Part shown: positions 26,494-35,034 of the stretch, one piece after another
Numbering within the stretch: the stretch's first letter is position 1
How the letters are laid out: every line of letters begins with the position of its first letter
Origin: Ignavibacteriales bacterium UBA1304
GTDB lineage: Bacteria > Bacteroidota > Ignavibacteria > Ignavibacteriales > Ignavibacteriaceae
Assembly (NCBI GenBank): GCA_002307295.1
Contig: DBTY01000045.1
Coordinates: 1 to 59,460, forward strand
Direction: 5' to 3'
DNA: 59,460 bases
Notes under the pieces: generated by a model
Told to the model about the DNA's origin: nothing
Database searches by the model: none
What the model saw: only the letters and a program-made list of their open reading frames with translations
Program-made: the position numbers and the translations under genes

Positions 26494-26588
26494 AATTTGT
26501 CCTATGATATAGTCTTTAAAACAAAAAAAGCTGAAACTTTTAATTCCAGCCAATTTTTTCCAAACATAAAATGGTCATTCTTTCAAAC

Positions 26589-26640
26589 TTTGAGGCGCCG
26601 GTCGGAGTCGCCCGCCCGAAGCGGGTTGCAGACCTTCTGC
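26589..26640 (-). pseudogene. tRNA-Cys fragment 2
   Basis: It holds the acceptor/TpsiC part (TTTGAGGCGCCGGTCGGAGTCG on the plus strand, read from 26589), then a foreign small hairpin (CCCGC..GCGGG, 26611-26625), then the anticodon-arm piece TTGCAGACCTT. It cannot fold as a tRNA. It stands between the intact GIY-YIG gene and the intact tRNA-Cys. Confidence 0.75.
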
Positions 26641-26664
26641 TAAAATCATTCTTTCAATCTTTTG

Positions 26665-26737
26665 AGGCGCCGGTCGGAGTCGAACCGACGAATAAAGGTT
26701 TTGCAGACCTTCCCCTTAACCACTTGGGTACAGCGCC
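26665..26737 (-). tRNA. tRNA-Cys (GCA)
   Basis: 73 nt. The acceptor stem GGCGCTG pairs with CGGCGCC, with one G:T pair. The anticodon loop is CTGCAAA (anticodon GCA), the TpsiC loop contains TTCGACT, and the discriminator base is U, the identity mark of tRNA-Cys. CCA is not encoded. It is followed on the same strand by the tRNA fragments and the GIY-YIG genes. Confidence 0.97.
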
Positions 26738-26784
26738 TTAATTTCTCTTTAAAACACTAAATCCACTTGCGTGGATTAGTTTAG

Positions 26785-26857
26785 AGCGGGAAACGGGACT
26801 CGAACCCGCGACCTCAACCTTGGCAAGGTTGCGCTCTACCAACTGAGCTATTCCCGC
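26785..26857 (-). tRNA. tRNA-Gly (GCC)
   Basis: 73 nt. The acceptor stem GCGGGAA pairs with TTCCCGC, the D-arm is AGCTCAGTTGGTAGAGC, the anticodon loop carries GCC (CCTTGCCAAGG), the T-loop is GTTCGAAC and the discriminator is U. CCA is not encoded. It lies 47 bases upstream of tRNA-Cys on the same strand, so the two probably share a transcript. Confidence 0.98.
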
Positions 26858-26970
26858 AGTTCAAAATTTAGACTTCAAATATAATGTTTTAATCTTTATC
26901 ACGCAATAGAAACTCTAAAAAAAATTTACTTTTTTTGAAAATATTTTAATTCCTATCTCATAATTTCTTT

Positions 26971-27489
26971 TTATTGCTTCATCCCGTGAATATATCCTCT
27001 AAACGGCATTGCGCTCTGCACTGTAATAAAAGCCTCTTTATCGACTGATTCAATGACTTTTATAATTTCCCTTTGATATTTTCTTGATACAATTGCCATA
27101 ATAAGCGCAACTCCGCCGGCTCCGCCTTCTCCTGGCAAAATAGTAACGCCCTGTTTCATTTCGCGCAGTTTATTGGCAATAACATCGGTAAAATACTTAG
27201 AAATAATAGTAATCTGCACAAAACCGAGTCCAACTTTTTGCTCTATTGTAATGCCAAGTATGTTGCCGATTGCATATCCTGTAGCATAACCGAACAAATT
27301 TGCAATATTATCCAAATGCTGAAAGACCATCCGTATAGCAAAAGCCCAAATAAGTATTTCAAAAAAACCTGCAAGCGCCGCATAGTATTTCCGTCCCTGC
27401 ACAACCAAAATCATTCTAAAAGTATCAATGGTCATATCGCATATACGCATACACATGATAATAATTGGTCCTAATGCGCCGTCAATCAT
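26971..27489 (-). CDS. UPF0316/DUF2179 membrane protein
   Basis: 172 aa. Three hydrophobic helices in the first 80 residues (GALGPIIIMCMRICDMTIDTFRMI, YYAALAGFFEILIWAFAIRMVF, NLFGYATGYAIGNILGITIEQ) are followed by a cytoplasmic DUF2179 domain (ITIISKYFTDVIANKLREM...GVALIMAIVSRKYQREIIKVIESVD). This fits the UPF0316 (YebE-like) family exactly in order and length. The DUF2179 part is shared with YitT-type proteins and probably senses a small ligand. The function is unknown. The divergent pcm gene starts 87 bases away. Confidence 0.92.
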   Translation of the reverse strand: MIDGALGPIIIMCMRICDMTIDTFRMILVVQGRKYYAALAGFFEILIWAFAIRMVFQHLDNIANLFGYATGYAIGNILGITIEQKVGLGFVQITIISKYFTDVIANKLREMKQGVTILPGEGGAGGVALIMAIVSRKYQREIIKVIESVDKEAFITVQSAMPFRGYIHGMKQ

Positions 27490-27575
27490 AAAATCCTTTT
27501 GGAAATATTATTATTTGCAAAGTTAATTATTTATTTTTACACTTTATAATTTATTAGGTAAATCTTAAATATTTA

Positions 27576-28211
27576 ATGTACGAAAACGAACGAAAACAAT
27601 TAATAGCAAAATTATCCCAAAGCGGGATAAAGGATATTTCCGTATTAAAGGCAATGTTCAATGTAGAACGGCACCTTTTTGTACCTGAAGCCATGATTCA
27701 GCACGCTTACAAAGACGTCGCTTTGCCGATTGGATTCGGGCAGACAATTTCCCAGCCGTTCACGGTAGCATTTATGTCTCAGGCTCTAAAAATAAAAGCT
27801 GGAGCCAAAGTATTAGAAATAGGAACCGGTTCAGGTTATCAGGCAGCTGTGCTTGCTAAAATGGGAATGAAGGTTTACAGCATCGAAAGACAGTTTGATA
27901 TCTATCAAATGACTCTTAAATTGCTTGACGAACTTCAAATCCGCGTTTTTTGCAAATGGGGCGATGGAACTATCGGATGGGATGAATTTGCTCCCTACGA
28001 TGCAATTATCGTTACAGCCGGATCCCCTTCCGTGCCGGCAGCATTGCAAAAACAACTGCAAATGGGAGCAAAATTGGTTATTCCTGTTGGAGATAAAAAC
28101 TCGCAAACTCTCAAAATTATAACAAGGATAGACGAAAGTAATTTTGACGTTGAAGAATCGCCAGATTTTTCTTTTGTTCCTTTAATTGGGAGGGAGGGGT
28201 GGAAAGAGTAG
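27576..28211 (+). CDS. pcm: Protein-L-isoaspartate O-methyltransferase
   Basis: 211 aa. It follows the PIMT pattern: ERHLFVPE, DVALPIGFGQTISQP (the substrate-binding loop), then the S-adenosylmethionine motif VLEIGTGSGYQAAVLAKMG, VYSIERQ, GDGTIGWDEFAPYDAIIVTAG and a C-terminal strand. The enzyme repairs damaged Asp/Asn residues in aged proteins by methylating L-isoaspartate. Its stop overlaps the GTG start of miaA by 13 bases, so translation of the two is coupled. Confidence 0.95.
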   Translation: MYENERKQLIAKLSQSGIKDISVLKAMFNVERHLFVPEAMIQHAYKDVALPIGFGQTISQPFTVAFMSQALKIKAGAKVLEIGTGSGYQAAVLAKMGMKVYSIERQFDIYQMTLKLLDELQIRVFCKWGDGTIGWDEFAPYDAIIVTAGSPSVPAALQKQLQMGAKLVIPVGDKNSQTLKIITRIDESNFDVEESPDFSFVPLIGREGWKE

Positions 28212-29116
28212 TTATTGTTATTCTGGGTCCAACCGCCTCTGGAAAAACTTTTTCGGGTATAGAAACAGCTAAAAAGTTAGATACTGAAATAATTTCGGCC
28301 GATAGCAGACAGATTTACAAATATCTGAATATCGGAACGGCTAAACCGGAACCCATTGAGCTCAACGCGGTAAAACATCATTTTATTGACGAGCTTGCTC
28401 CTGATATTGATTTTAACGCCAGTAAATTTGAAATAGACTCTCTTAAAATAATAACGGAGTTATTAGATAAAGACAAAATTCCCGTAGTTGTAGGAGGTTC
28501 CGGACTATATATACGAGCCTTAGTCAACGGAATTTTTGACGCCGCAGAAGCGGATGAGGGTTTAAGGAAACATTTTCTTGCGATAAAGGAAGAAAAAGGG
28601 ATTGAGTATCTTTACAAAGAGCTTGAAAAAGCAGACCCCGTCAGCAGCGCTAAAATGCTCCCTCAGAACTGGAAGCGGGTTATGAGAGCCTTAGAGGTCT
28701 TTTACGTCACTGGCAAGCCTATATGGCAGGTTCAGGCCGAATATAAAAGAAAGACCAACATTAAGTTTGTCCAGTTTGGACTTAACTGGAACCGCGACGT
28801 TCTGTACGATAGAATCAACCGCAGAGCCGACCAGATGATTGAAAATGGCCTGATTGACGAGACTAAGAAAATTCTTTCTATGGGATACGGCAAAGAACTA
28901 AATTCAATGAATACCGTTGGATATAAAGAAATCATTTCATATTTAGAAGGCGAATATCCGCTTGAAACCGCCGTTGAACTGATTAAACGCAACACAAGGC
29001 GCTTTGCCAAGCGGCAAATGACCTGGTTCAGAAAAGACCAGACTATCAATTGGTTTGAACTTTCTAAGCCGGAAGATTTAATTAGCGTTCCTGATAAAAT
29101 TCTCAAGACAGTTTAA
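28199..29116 (+). CDS. miaA: tRNA dimethylallyltransferase
   Basis: 305 aa from a GTG start inside the end of pcm; a strong purine-rich ribosome site (GGGAGGGAGGG) just before it supports this start. Walker A GPTASGKT, the ISADSRQIYKYLNIGTAKP block, VVVGGSGLYIRAL and the tRNA-binding FVQFGLNWNRDVLYDRINRRAD / TVGYKEIISYL / RNTRRFAKRQMTWFRKD segments are all present. It adds a dimethylallyl group to A37 of tRNAs that read codons beginning with U. A dispersed repeat follows 47 bases after the stop. Confidence 0.97.
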   Translation: MERVVIVILGPTASGKTFSGIETAKKLDTEIISADSRQIYKYLNIGTAKPEPIELNAVKHHFIDELAPDIDFNASKFEIDSLKIITELLDKDKIPVVVGGSGLYIRALVNGIFDAAEADEGLRKHFLAIKEEKGIEYLYKELEKADPVSSAKMLPQNWKRVMRALEVFYVTGKPIWQVQAEYKRKTNIKFVQFGLNWNRDVLYDRINRRADQMIENGLIDETKKILSMGYGKELNSMNTVGYKEIISYLEGEYPLETAVELIKRNTRRFAKRQMTWFRKDQTINWFELSKPEDLISVPDKILKTV

Positions 29117-29162
29117 CTATCAGCTTTAAAAGAATTATAAGAGTTCTAAAACAATATTCTTA

Positions 29163-29190
29163 GTCATCCTGAGCGAAGTCGAAGGATGAC
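29163..29190. repeat. Dispersed palindromic repeat, copy 2
   Basis: Arms GTCATCCT and AGGATGAC surround GAGCGAAGTCGA. It is the reverse-complement relative of the element at 24244. The ATG of the following glycosyltransferase frame overlaps its right end, which makes that start suspect. Confidence 0.75.
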
Positions 29191-30373
29191 TTTAAGTAAA
29201 AATAACTTCATCAGATTAAGTGAAACGCGAATAATTTTTTCCTATCTTAACATTTACAAATTACATTTTTTACAGAAAGGGTTTCCGGCTGTTTTGATTT
29301 ACTTAACCGTCATATCGGCTGTTTTTTTAATTACGGCATTTTACCTTTTTACGGCATTCAGATCGTTATTTGTCTCCAGACAAAATATAAAGAGAACAGA
29401 GAGTAAATTTTCAATTGTAATTGCCGCTAAAAACGAAAGCCGCAATATTCCAGCCCTTACAGAAGCTTTAAATAAAATAGATTACCCTAAATCGCTTTAC
29501 GAAATTATTTTAATAGACGATAATTCCGAAGACGACACAAAAAATATATTTGATAGCCTGATTGACAAGACTATTGATTACAATATTATCAGATCGGGCG
29601 ATAAAAAATACGAGGGGAAAAAAGGAGCTTTATCAATTGGAATTGAAAATTCAAAATATCCGTTTATTTTAATAACTGACGCAGACTGCATTCCCTCCCC
29701 CGGCTGGTTAAATTGTTACGACGTAAAGTTCAGAGAAAGATACGATTTTATAATGGGGATAGCGCCGTTTACGCCAAACAAAAATTTTACAAGCAGACTT
29801 TCCTGCTTCGAAAATCTCCGCAGCATATTTCTTTCTTTTTCGCTTGCAAAAGCCGGCGTTCCATATAACGCCGCCGCGCGGAATGCAGGATTTACCAGAG
29901 CCGCTTTTAACGCTGTTAAAGGCTACGCTAATACGACCGAGACCCTAAGCGGCGACGACGACCTGCTCTTGCGCGAAATGGTAAAGCGTAAACTGAAAAT
30001 TGGTTTAATGACCGATGAAAAAGGATTTGTTTTTTCAGGAACGGAGAATAGCTTAGCCGATTTTTTCAGACAGAGAGGCCGCCATACCACTACGTCTTTT
30101 TTTTATTCGCGCAAAGCGCAGTTATCTTTAGGCTACTGGCACATTATAAATTTATTTTTTCTGTTTTCTCCCACGCTTATGTTTTTAGATTGGCGCTTTA
30201 TTTCCCTATTCATTATTAAAACGCTAACAGACGTTTTTATTGTTTCTTCAGTTCAGAAAAAGCTAAAATATAATTTTAATCTTATTCAGATTATTTATCT
30301 TCAGATATCGTATGAGCTTTTACTAATCGTCAGTATGTTCAATGCAAAGTTTACAAAAGTGAAATGGAAATAA
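29186..30373 (+). CDS. Family 2 glycosyltransferase, membrane-bound
   Basis: Up to 395 aa. A GT-A domain is clear: FSIVIAAKNESRNIPALTEAL, EIILIDDNSEDDT, ITDADCIPSPGWL (DxD) and SGDDDLLLREM, then DFFRQRGRHTT, a QxxRW-like block. One helix precedes it (FPAVLIYLTVISAVFLITAFYLF) and two follow, as in processive or lipid-linked sugar transferases. It transfers sugars for an envelope polysaccharide or glycolipid; donor and acceptor are unknown. The start is uncertain: the first ATG overlaps a dispersed repeat, and an in-frame TTG at 29294 just before the first helix is an alternative. Confidence 0.88.
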   Translation: MTLSKNNFIRLSETRIIFSYLNIYKLHFLQKGFPAVLIYLTVISAVFLITAFYLFTAFRSLFVSRQNIKRTESKFSIVIAAKNESRNIPALTEALNKIDYPKSLYEIILIDDNSEDDTKNIFDSLIDKTIDYNIIRSGDKKYEGKKGALSIGIENSKYPFILITDADCIPSPGWLNCYDVKFRERYDFIMGIAPFTPNKNFTSRLSCFENLRSIFLSFSLAKAGVPYNAAARNAGFTRAAFNAVKGYANTTETLSGDDDLLLREMVKRKLKIGLMTDEKGFVFSGTENSLADFFRQRGRHTTTSFFYSRKAQLSLGYWHIINLFFLFSPTLMFLDWRFISLFIIKTLTDVFIVSSVQKKLKYNFNLIQIIYLQISYELLLIVSMFNAKFTKVKWK

Positions 30374-30433
30374 TTAAAATTTGATTTAAGACTTTAAAAA
30401 ATTAATTTTACATTTTTAATTAGGGAAGGAAAT

Positions 30434-30826
30434 ATGGAACATAAAGAATTAGGGCTCTTGGCTATTAAAGCCAAAGAAAAATCAGTCCCAACCTACTCCA
30501 ATTTTCACGTTGGCGCCGCGCTTCTTACGGAAGAAGGCAAAACATATTTAGCGGGCAATATTGAAACAAGCTCCTATAGCCTTACTATATGCGCGGAAAG
30601 GAATGCAATTTTTCAGGCTATAACCGCCGGGGAAAGAAAATTTTCAGCAATTGCTATTGCCAGCGATACGCCCGGCTACTGCCCTCCATGCGGCGCGTGC
30701 AGGCAGGTTATATTAGATTTATGCGGCGATATTGACGTGGTTATGATAAACGGCAAAAATGAAATTCTCGTAAAAAAAGCCGCTGAATTACTACCTCTTG
30801 CTTTTGGCAATAAAGACCTTGTATAA
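30434..30826 (+). CDS. cdd: Cytidine deaminase
   Basis: 130 aa, the size of the small homotetrameric enzyme. Zinc and catalytic residues are visible in FHVGAALL, CAERNAIFQA (Cys and catalytic Glu) and PCGACRQVI (two Cys). It converts cytidine and deoxycytidine to uridine and deoxyuridine. GGGAAGGA precedes the ATG. It is first in a salvage operon with tdk (27-base gap), nupC and the purine nucleoside phosphorylase gene. Confidence 0.97.
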   Translation: MEHKELGLLAIKAKEKSVPTYSNFHVGAALLTEEGKTYLAGNIETSSYSLTICAERNAIFQAITAGERKFSAIAIASDTPGYCPPCGACRQVILDLCGDIDVVMINGKNEILVKKAAELLPLAFGNKDLV

Positions 30827-30852
30827 CTATTAATTTAAATTTTTATTAAACT

Positions 30853-31431
30853 ATGATTGATTACCACCAACACATAACTCCTCAAAATGTAGGATGGATT
30901 GAAGTTATTGCCGGATGTATGTTCAGCGGAAAAACTGAAGAACTTATAAGACGGCTTAGAAGAGCTATGATAGCCAAACAGAAAGTCCGTATTTTTAAAC
31001 CGAAGCTCGATACCCGTTACTCCACAACCGAAATAGTTTCGCACAGCGAACAGGCTCTGCCTTCCGTAATTATAACCGACGCTGAGGAAATATTAAAATA
31101 TTCTGACGATGCGCAGGTAATTGGGATTGACGAAGCACAGTTCTTTTCTCTTAATTTAGTCGACATCAGCAATAAGCTTGCTAACGACGGCAAACGCGTT
31201 CTTATTGCCGGGTTAGATCAGGATTACAAGGGCGTCCCTTTTGAGCCTATGCCGCAGCTTCTTGCAATTGCCGAGTACATAACCAAAACGCTGGCCATCT
31301 GCGTTAACTGCGGAAACCCTGCAGATAAAACGCAAAGGATTATTCACTCTTCCGAACGCGTGCTTGTTGGCGCAACGGGAGCGTATGAAGCGCGTTGTAG
31401 AAAATGCCACTATATTCCAAACGAAAATTAA
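30853..31431 (+). CDS. tdk: Thymidine kinase
   Basis: 192 aa type II thymidine kinase. P-loop GCMFSGKTEELIRRLRR, the magnesium-binding IGIDEAQFF, the lasso/substrate region DQDYKGVPFEPMPQLLAIAEYI and a zinc site with CVNCG and CRKCHY. It phosphorylates thymidine using ATP. It is read with cdd and, after 9 bases, the nucleoside transporter gene. Confidence 0.97.
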   Translation: MIDYHQHITPQNVGWIEVIAGCMFSGKTEELIRRLRRAMIAKQKVRIFKPKLDTRYSTTEIVSHSEQALPSVIITDAEEILKYSDDAQVIGIDEAQFFSLNLVDISNKLANDGKRVLIAGLDQDYKGVPFEPMPQLLAIAEYITKTLAICVNCGNPADKTQRIIHSSERVLVGATGAYEARCRKCHYIPNEN

Positions 31432-31440
31432 AGGTACAAA

Positions 31441-32784
31441 ATGGACTTATTTGCGGTTCTGAGAGGCCTCTTTGGCTTATGCCTTATTATAGGGATTGCG
31501 TTTTTATTTTCGAATAATAAAAAATCTATCGACTGGCGCTTAGTCGGCAGCGGCCTGATTATCCAATTAATATTTGCCGTATTTATTATCAACAGTGAAA
31601 AACTACGCAGTTTCTTCTTCCCTCTAGGCTGGGTTAAAGACGCCGTTAGCGGAATTGGAGTTGGGTTGATTGCGTTATTTAATTTTACGTCGGAAGGTTC
31701 AAAATTTGTTTTCGGCAGCCTTGCAGGAGGCAATCAGAACATCGGTTTTATCTTTGCTTTTCAGGTGCTGCCAACTATTATTTTTGTTTCAACTTTAACG
31801 GCGGTGTTATATTATCTCAACATTCTTCAGACGGTCGTAAAAGCGATGGCGTGGTTCTTTGCAAAAATAATGGGCACAAGCGGCGCCGAGTCTCTTTCAA
31901 ACACGGCTAATATTTTTGTAGGACAAACAGAGGCTCCTCTTTTTATACGCCCTTACATCCCTAAATTAACCAGCTCCGAACTGCTTACCGTAATGATTGG
32001 CGGCATGGCTACAATTTCGGCTGGAGTTATGGCAAGCTACGTTCAGATACTTGGGCAGGCTTACTCCGAAGCCCATAAAATAGGGCTGCAGGAAGCGCAG
32101 CTAAAGTTTGCAGTACATTTATTAGCGGGCAGCGTTATGGCCGCTCCGGCTTCTATGATAATTGCAAAAATTCTTTATCCTGAAAAAGGAGAGCCGGTAA
32201 CAAGAGGCGCTGTAAAATTTAAAGTCGGTAAGGACGCGGCAAATATAATTGACGCAGCCGCATCCGGCGCAGGCGACGGTTTGCAGTTGGCGCTTAACGT
32301 AGGCGGAATGCTTATTGCTTTTATAGCGCTTATAGCGCTTATTAACAGCCTGTTATTTAACGCCGGCAGCTTATTCCACCTCAACGCTTATTTTCAGGCC
32401 AACTTTGGGCAGCCCCTTTCTATGCAGCTTATATGCGGGTTGGTTCTTCAGTACCTAGCTGTTGGAATTGGAGTGCCGTGGAACGACGCTCTGCACTTTG
32501 GCAGCCTTGTTGGAACAAAAACCGTACTTAACGAATTTGTAGCTTATGTAGACCTTGCAAACCTTATACGCAGCGGAGCTCTTAGCGATAAAGCAATTAT
32601 CATGTCCGCTTACGCTATATGCGGATTTGCAAACTTTTCTTCCATAGCAATGCAGATTGGCGGCATAGGCCCCTTGGCTCCGGAAAGGAAAAAAGAAATC
32701 GCTTCGCTTGGGCTTAGAGCCGTTTTGGGCGGAAGCTTAGCTACATTAATGACGGCTACTCTTGCCGGAATTTTCTTAAATTAA
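31441..32784 (+). CDS. nupC: Concentrative nucleoside transporter (NupC type)
   Basis: 447 aa with about 10 hydrophobic segments. The CNT-family signature appears as FVGQTEAPLFIRPYIPKLT, with GGMATISAGVMASYV, ASGAGDGLQLALNVGGMLIAFIAL, LGIPW-like VGIGVPWNDAL and GFANFSSIAMQIGGIGPLAPER. It imports nucleosides with protons or sodium. Its place inside cdd-tdk-PNP (gaps of 9 and 3 bases) supports nucleoside transport. nupC is used as a family name; the preferred nucleoside is unknown. Confidence 0.95.
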   Translation: MDLFAVLRGLFGLCLIIGIAFLFSNNKKSIDWRLVGSGLIIQLIFAVFIINSEKLRSFFFPLGWVKDAVSGIGVGLIALFNFTSEGSKFVFGSLAGGNQNIGFIFAFQVLPTIIFVSTLTAVLYYLNILQTVVKAMAWFFAKIMGTSGAESLSNTANIFVGQTEAPLFIRPYIPKLTSSELLTVMIGGMATISAGVMASYVQILGQAYSEAHKIGLQEAQLKFAVHLLAGSVMAAPASMIIAKILYPEKGEPVTRGAVKFKVGKDAANIIDAAASGAGDGLQLALNVGGMLIAFIALIALINSLLFNAGSLFHLNAYFQANFGQPLSMQLICGLVLQYLAVGIGVPWNDALHFGSLVGTKTVLNEFVAYVDLANLIRSGALSDKAIIMSAYAICGFANFSSIAMQIGGIGPLAPERKKEIASLGLRAVLGGSLATLMTATLAGIFLN

Positions 32785-32787
32785 ATT

Positions 32788-33609
32788 ATGCAAAACTTAA
32801 ACAATATTTTTGACGATCTTATAAAATATCTACATAGTAATTTTAATTACACGGCGGATATTGCTCTTATACTTGGCAGCGGCTTAGGCGACTTTGCCGA
32901 TAACCTTGAAATTATTGATTCCATTTCGACTTCAGATATTCCAGGCTATCCTGTTTCTACGGTTGTAGGTCATAAGGGAAAAATTCTTTTTGCTAAATGC
33001 GGCTCCAAAAACATTCTTCTGTTTCAGGGGCGCATACATTTTTATGAAGGCTACAAATTATATCAATGCGTTCTGCCTGTTTTTATAGCGCATAAACTCG
33101 GCTGTAAAAAAATAATTTTAACTAACGCGGCAGGCGGAATAAACAGAAATTTTTCTCCCGGCGATCTGATGCTGATAAATTCCGTAAACGGCATTAACCT
33201 AAAAAAAGAATTGAGCGGATTAATTGGCTTCCCTGCCGAAGCGGCTATTAGCAATATACGCCTTATGGAAAAAGGGGAAATCTATGCACAGACTTTGCAG
33301 GCCGCGCTTGAAGAAAATATAGATTTGAAAGAAGGAGTTTACTGGTACACAAAAGGACCGAGCTATGAAACTCCCGCTGAAATAAAAATGATGGGGCTGT
33401 TTGGCGGAGACGCCGTTGGCATGTCCACTGCGCACGAAATTATTTACGCGCTCGCATCCGATATGCAGGTAGTAGCGCTTTCGTGCATTACAAATTTTGC
33501 CGCCGGAATTTCCGATAAAAAACTCTCCCACTCCGAAGTAACCGAAACAGCCAATATGGTTAAACATAAATTTGAAAGACTGATAAAAAAGACTGTGGAA
33601 TTAATTTAG
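32788..33609 (+). CDS. Purine nucleoside phosphorylase (trimeric class)
   Basis: 273 aa. Phosphate-binding LILGSGLGDFAD, HKGKILFAKCGSKNILLFQGRIHFYEGYKL, ILTNAAGGIN, and the purine site GPSYETPAEIKMMGLFGGDAVGMSTAHEIIYA are present. The class is the trimeric inosine/guanosine enzyme, often named punA, pnp or deoD depending on species. It splits purine nucleosides with phosphate into base and ribose-1-phosphate. It starts 3 bases after the transporter stop and closes the salvage operon. A long AT-rich gap and an accessory islet follow. Confidence 0.95.
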   Translation: MQNLNNIFDDLIKYLHSNFNYTADIALILGSGLGDFADNLEIIDSISTSDIPGYPVSTVVGHKGKILFAKCGSKNILLFQGRIHFYEGYKLYQCVLPVFIAHKLGCKKIILTNAAGGINRNFSPGDLMLINSVNGINLKKELSGLIGFPAEAAISNIRLMEKGEIYAQTLQAALEENIDLKEGVYWYTKGPSYETPAEIKMMGLFGGDAVGMSTAHEIIYALASDMQVVALSCITNFAAGISDKKLSHSEVTETANMVKHKFERLIKKTVELI

Positions 33610-33816
33610 TTTTATTCTGGTTTCTTCATTCGGTAAAAAATATATGGCAATGTTATAGGGGAAATTTCTTTCGAAAATCAGTTTCACAGAGCTAAATCAT
33701 TTGTTAAATTGATTTTTAAAATGATAAGTGCAATATTAATGTTAACAATTTAAGTACGCTCTTTGTTGAGAGTAATTTTTAAAAAATATCGGTAATTAGA
33801 CAAATAAGAGTAAAAA

Positions 33817-34524
33817 ATGAAAGTTTGGATAACATATGCATTTGAGGACAAGGAGTTTGTCGAGAAATTAAAAAGCTTCTTAAGAAAAGCAAACTTGGAA
33901 GTGCTAGATGTGGAAAATGAAATAATGCCAGGCGACAATATCATTGAAACTATTTATAGAGCTATCTCAGAATCGGATATAATATTTGTAATATTATCAA
34001 AATCTGGAGGTGGGAGACAATGGTTTTCAACTGAAATTGGAATGATTATTAGTGAAATTAGAAATAATAGACAGAAAAAGATAATTCCAATACTTAAAGA
34101 CAAAGACGCAGAAATACCGGCTTTCATTAATCAATATCAATGCCTTGATGCCTCGGACCCCAAAAGTCTAAATTCTCAATTTGACAAGCTATTATCAATT
34201 CTGAACGCAAAAAAAGAAAGCCATATTGGGGATAAAGAATTAGTCCAAAAGGCAAATGAAATGTTTTTGAGTAGAGATTTTTTGTTACAAAAAGAAAAAC
34301 TCGAATATGAAAAACAAAGGAATCATAAACAAAAGCAAATTACTTTAGTATTCCTTACAACCCTATTCACAACATTAGCAGGCATACTTGTTTTCTTTAT
34401 TTCGACTAACGAGTTATTTCATATCGAGAACGCTATTATAACAACTCCTTTTATCGCATTACTTTTTGGTGTTTTAATAGGTTTAGCAGTAAATATAATT
34501 CTTAACCAACTTAAGAAGAAATAA
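33817..34524 (+). CDS. TIR-domain protein with two C-terminal membrane helices
   Basis: 235 aa. Residues 1-130 form a TIR domain: KVWITYAFEDKEFVEKLKSFL, a loop ENEIMPGDN, SDIIFVILSKSGGGRQWFSTEIG with Glu73 at the position of the catalytic glutamate of NAD-cleaving TIRs (W-x3-E), then KKIIPILKD and INQYQCLDASD. A charged helical linker (about 140-173) leads to two membrane helices (about 175-196 and 207-229) and a short basic tail. Bacterial TIR proteins commonly cleave NAD or signal in phage defence; here this is inference. The next gene starts 1 base after its stop. Base composition is more AT-rich than the salvage operon before it. Confidence 0.85.
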   Translation: MKVWITYAFEDKEFVEKLKSFLRKANLEVLDVENEIMPGDNIIETIYRAISESDIIFVILSKSGGGRQWFSTEIGMIISEIRNNRQKKIIPILKDKDAEIPAFINQYQCLDASDPKSLNSQFDKLLSILNAKKESHIGDKELVQKANEMFLSRDFLLQKEKLEYEKQRNHKQKQITLVFLTTLFTTLAGILVFFISTNELFHIENAIITTPFIALLFGVLIGLAVNIILNQLKKK

Positions 34525-34525
34525 G

Positions 34526-34885
34526 ATGGCAAAAGAATTGACACCAATCGACATTGAAAGAGCTGCCGAAAGAATTAGGCAAGAAAAGGAGACCTTTGAC
34601 CAACGGAAAAAACAAGATAGCTATTGGTTTGTTTTGAAACTTGTAATGGGTTTCTTTTCCGTCATAATGCTTGCAGGTATTTTAATTATTGCGACTTATA
34701 TATTAATTAATAATAACAAATATCCAGCATCTGTAATTATTGCAGCAGGGACTGCTTTATTTATTGATATTCTTGGACTAATTATTTCAGTTTGGAAAAT
34801 TGTTTTAGATCCTAATTCGATAACAAAATTGGAACCAGTGACTAAACAAAATGGAGAAAATAATACCCCTAATACGCTGTTATAA
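34526..34885 (+). CDS. Small two-helix membrane protein paired with TIR gene
   Basis: 119 aa. A charged amphipathic N-terminal helix (TPIDIERAAERIRQEKETFDQRKKQ) is followed by two membrane helices (about 35-61 and 67-91, ending FIDILGLIISVWKIVLDP) and a short polar tail (NSITKLEPVTKQNG). No enzyme motif is seen. The start codon is separated from the TIR stop by 1 base, so both are almost certainly one operon with coupled translation. It may anchor, regulate or form a membrane complex with the TIR protein (inference from position and shared membrane location). I do not recognise a named family. Confidence 0.8.
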   Translation: MAKELTPIDIERAAERIRQEKETFDQRKKQDSYWFVLKLVMGFFSVIMLAGILIIATYILINNNKYPASVIIAAGTALFIDILGLIISVWKIVLDPNSITKLEPVTKQNGENNTPNTLL

Positions 34886-35034
34886 TTAATTGCAATTTTC
34901 ATGAAGTTCATAGCCCGCAAAAACAGCGATATAATTAGACAGGGATGAAACCAGTAATCGGCAACTATTTATAACCTCAACATTGGCGACAATTTAAGAA
35001 AGAGAATAATTAACAATAAATAAAATTAAAAATC

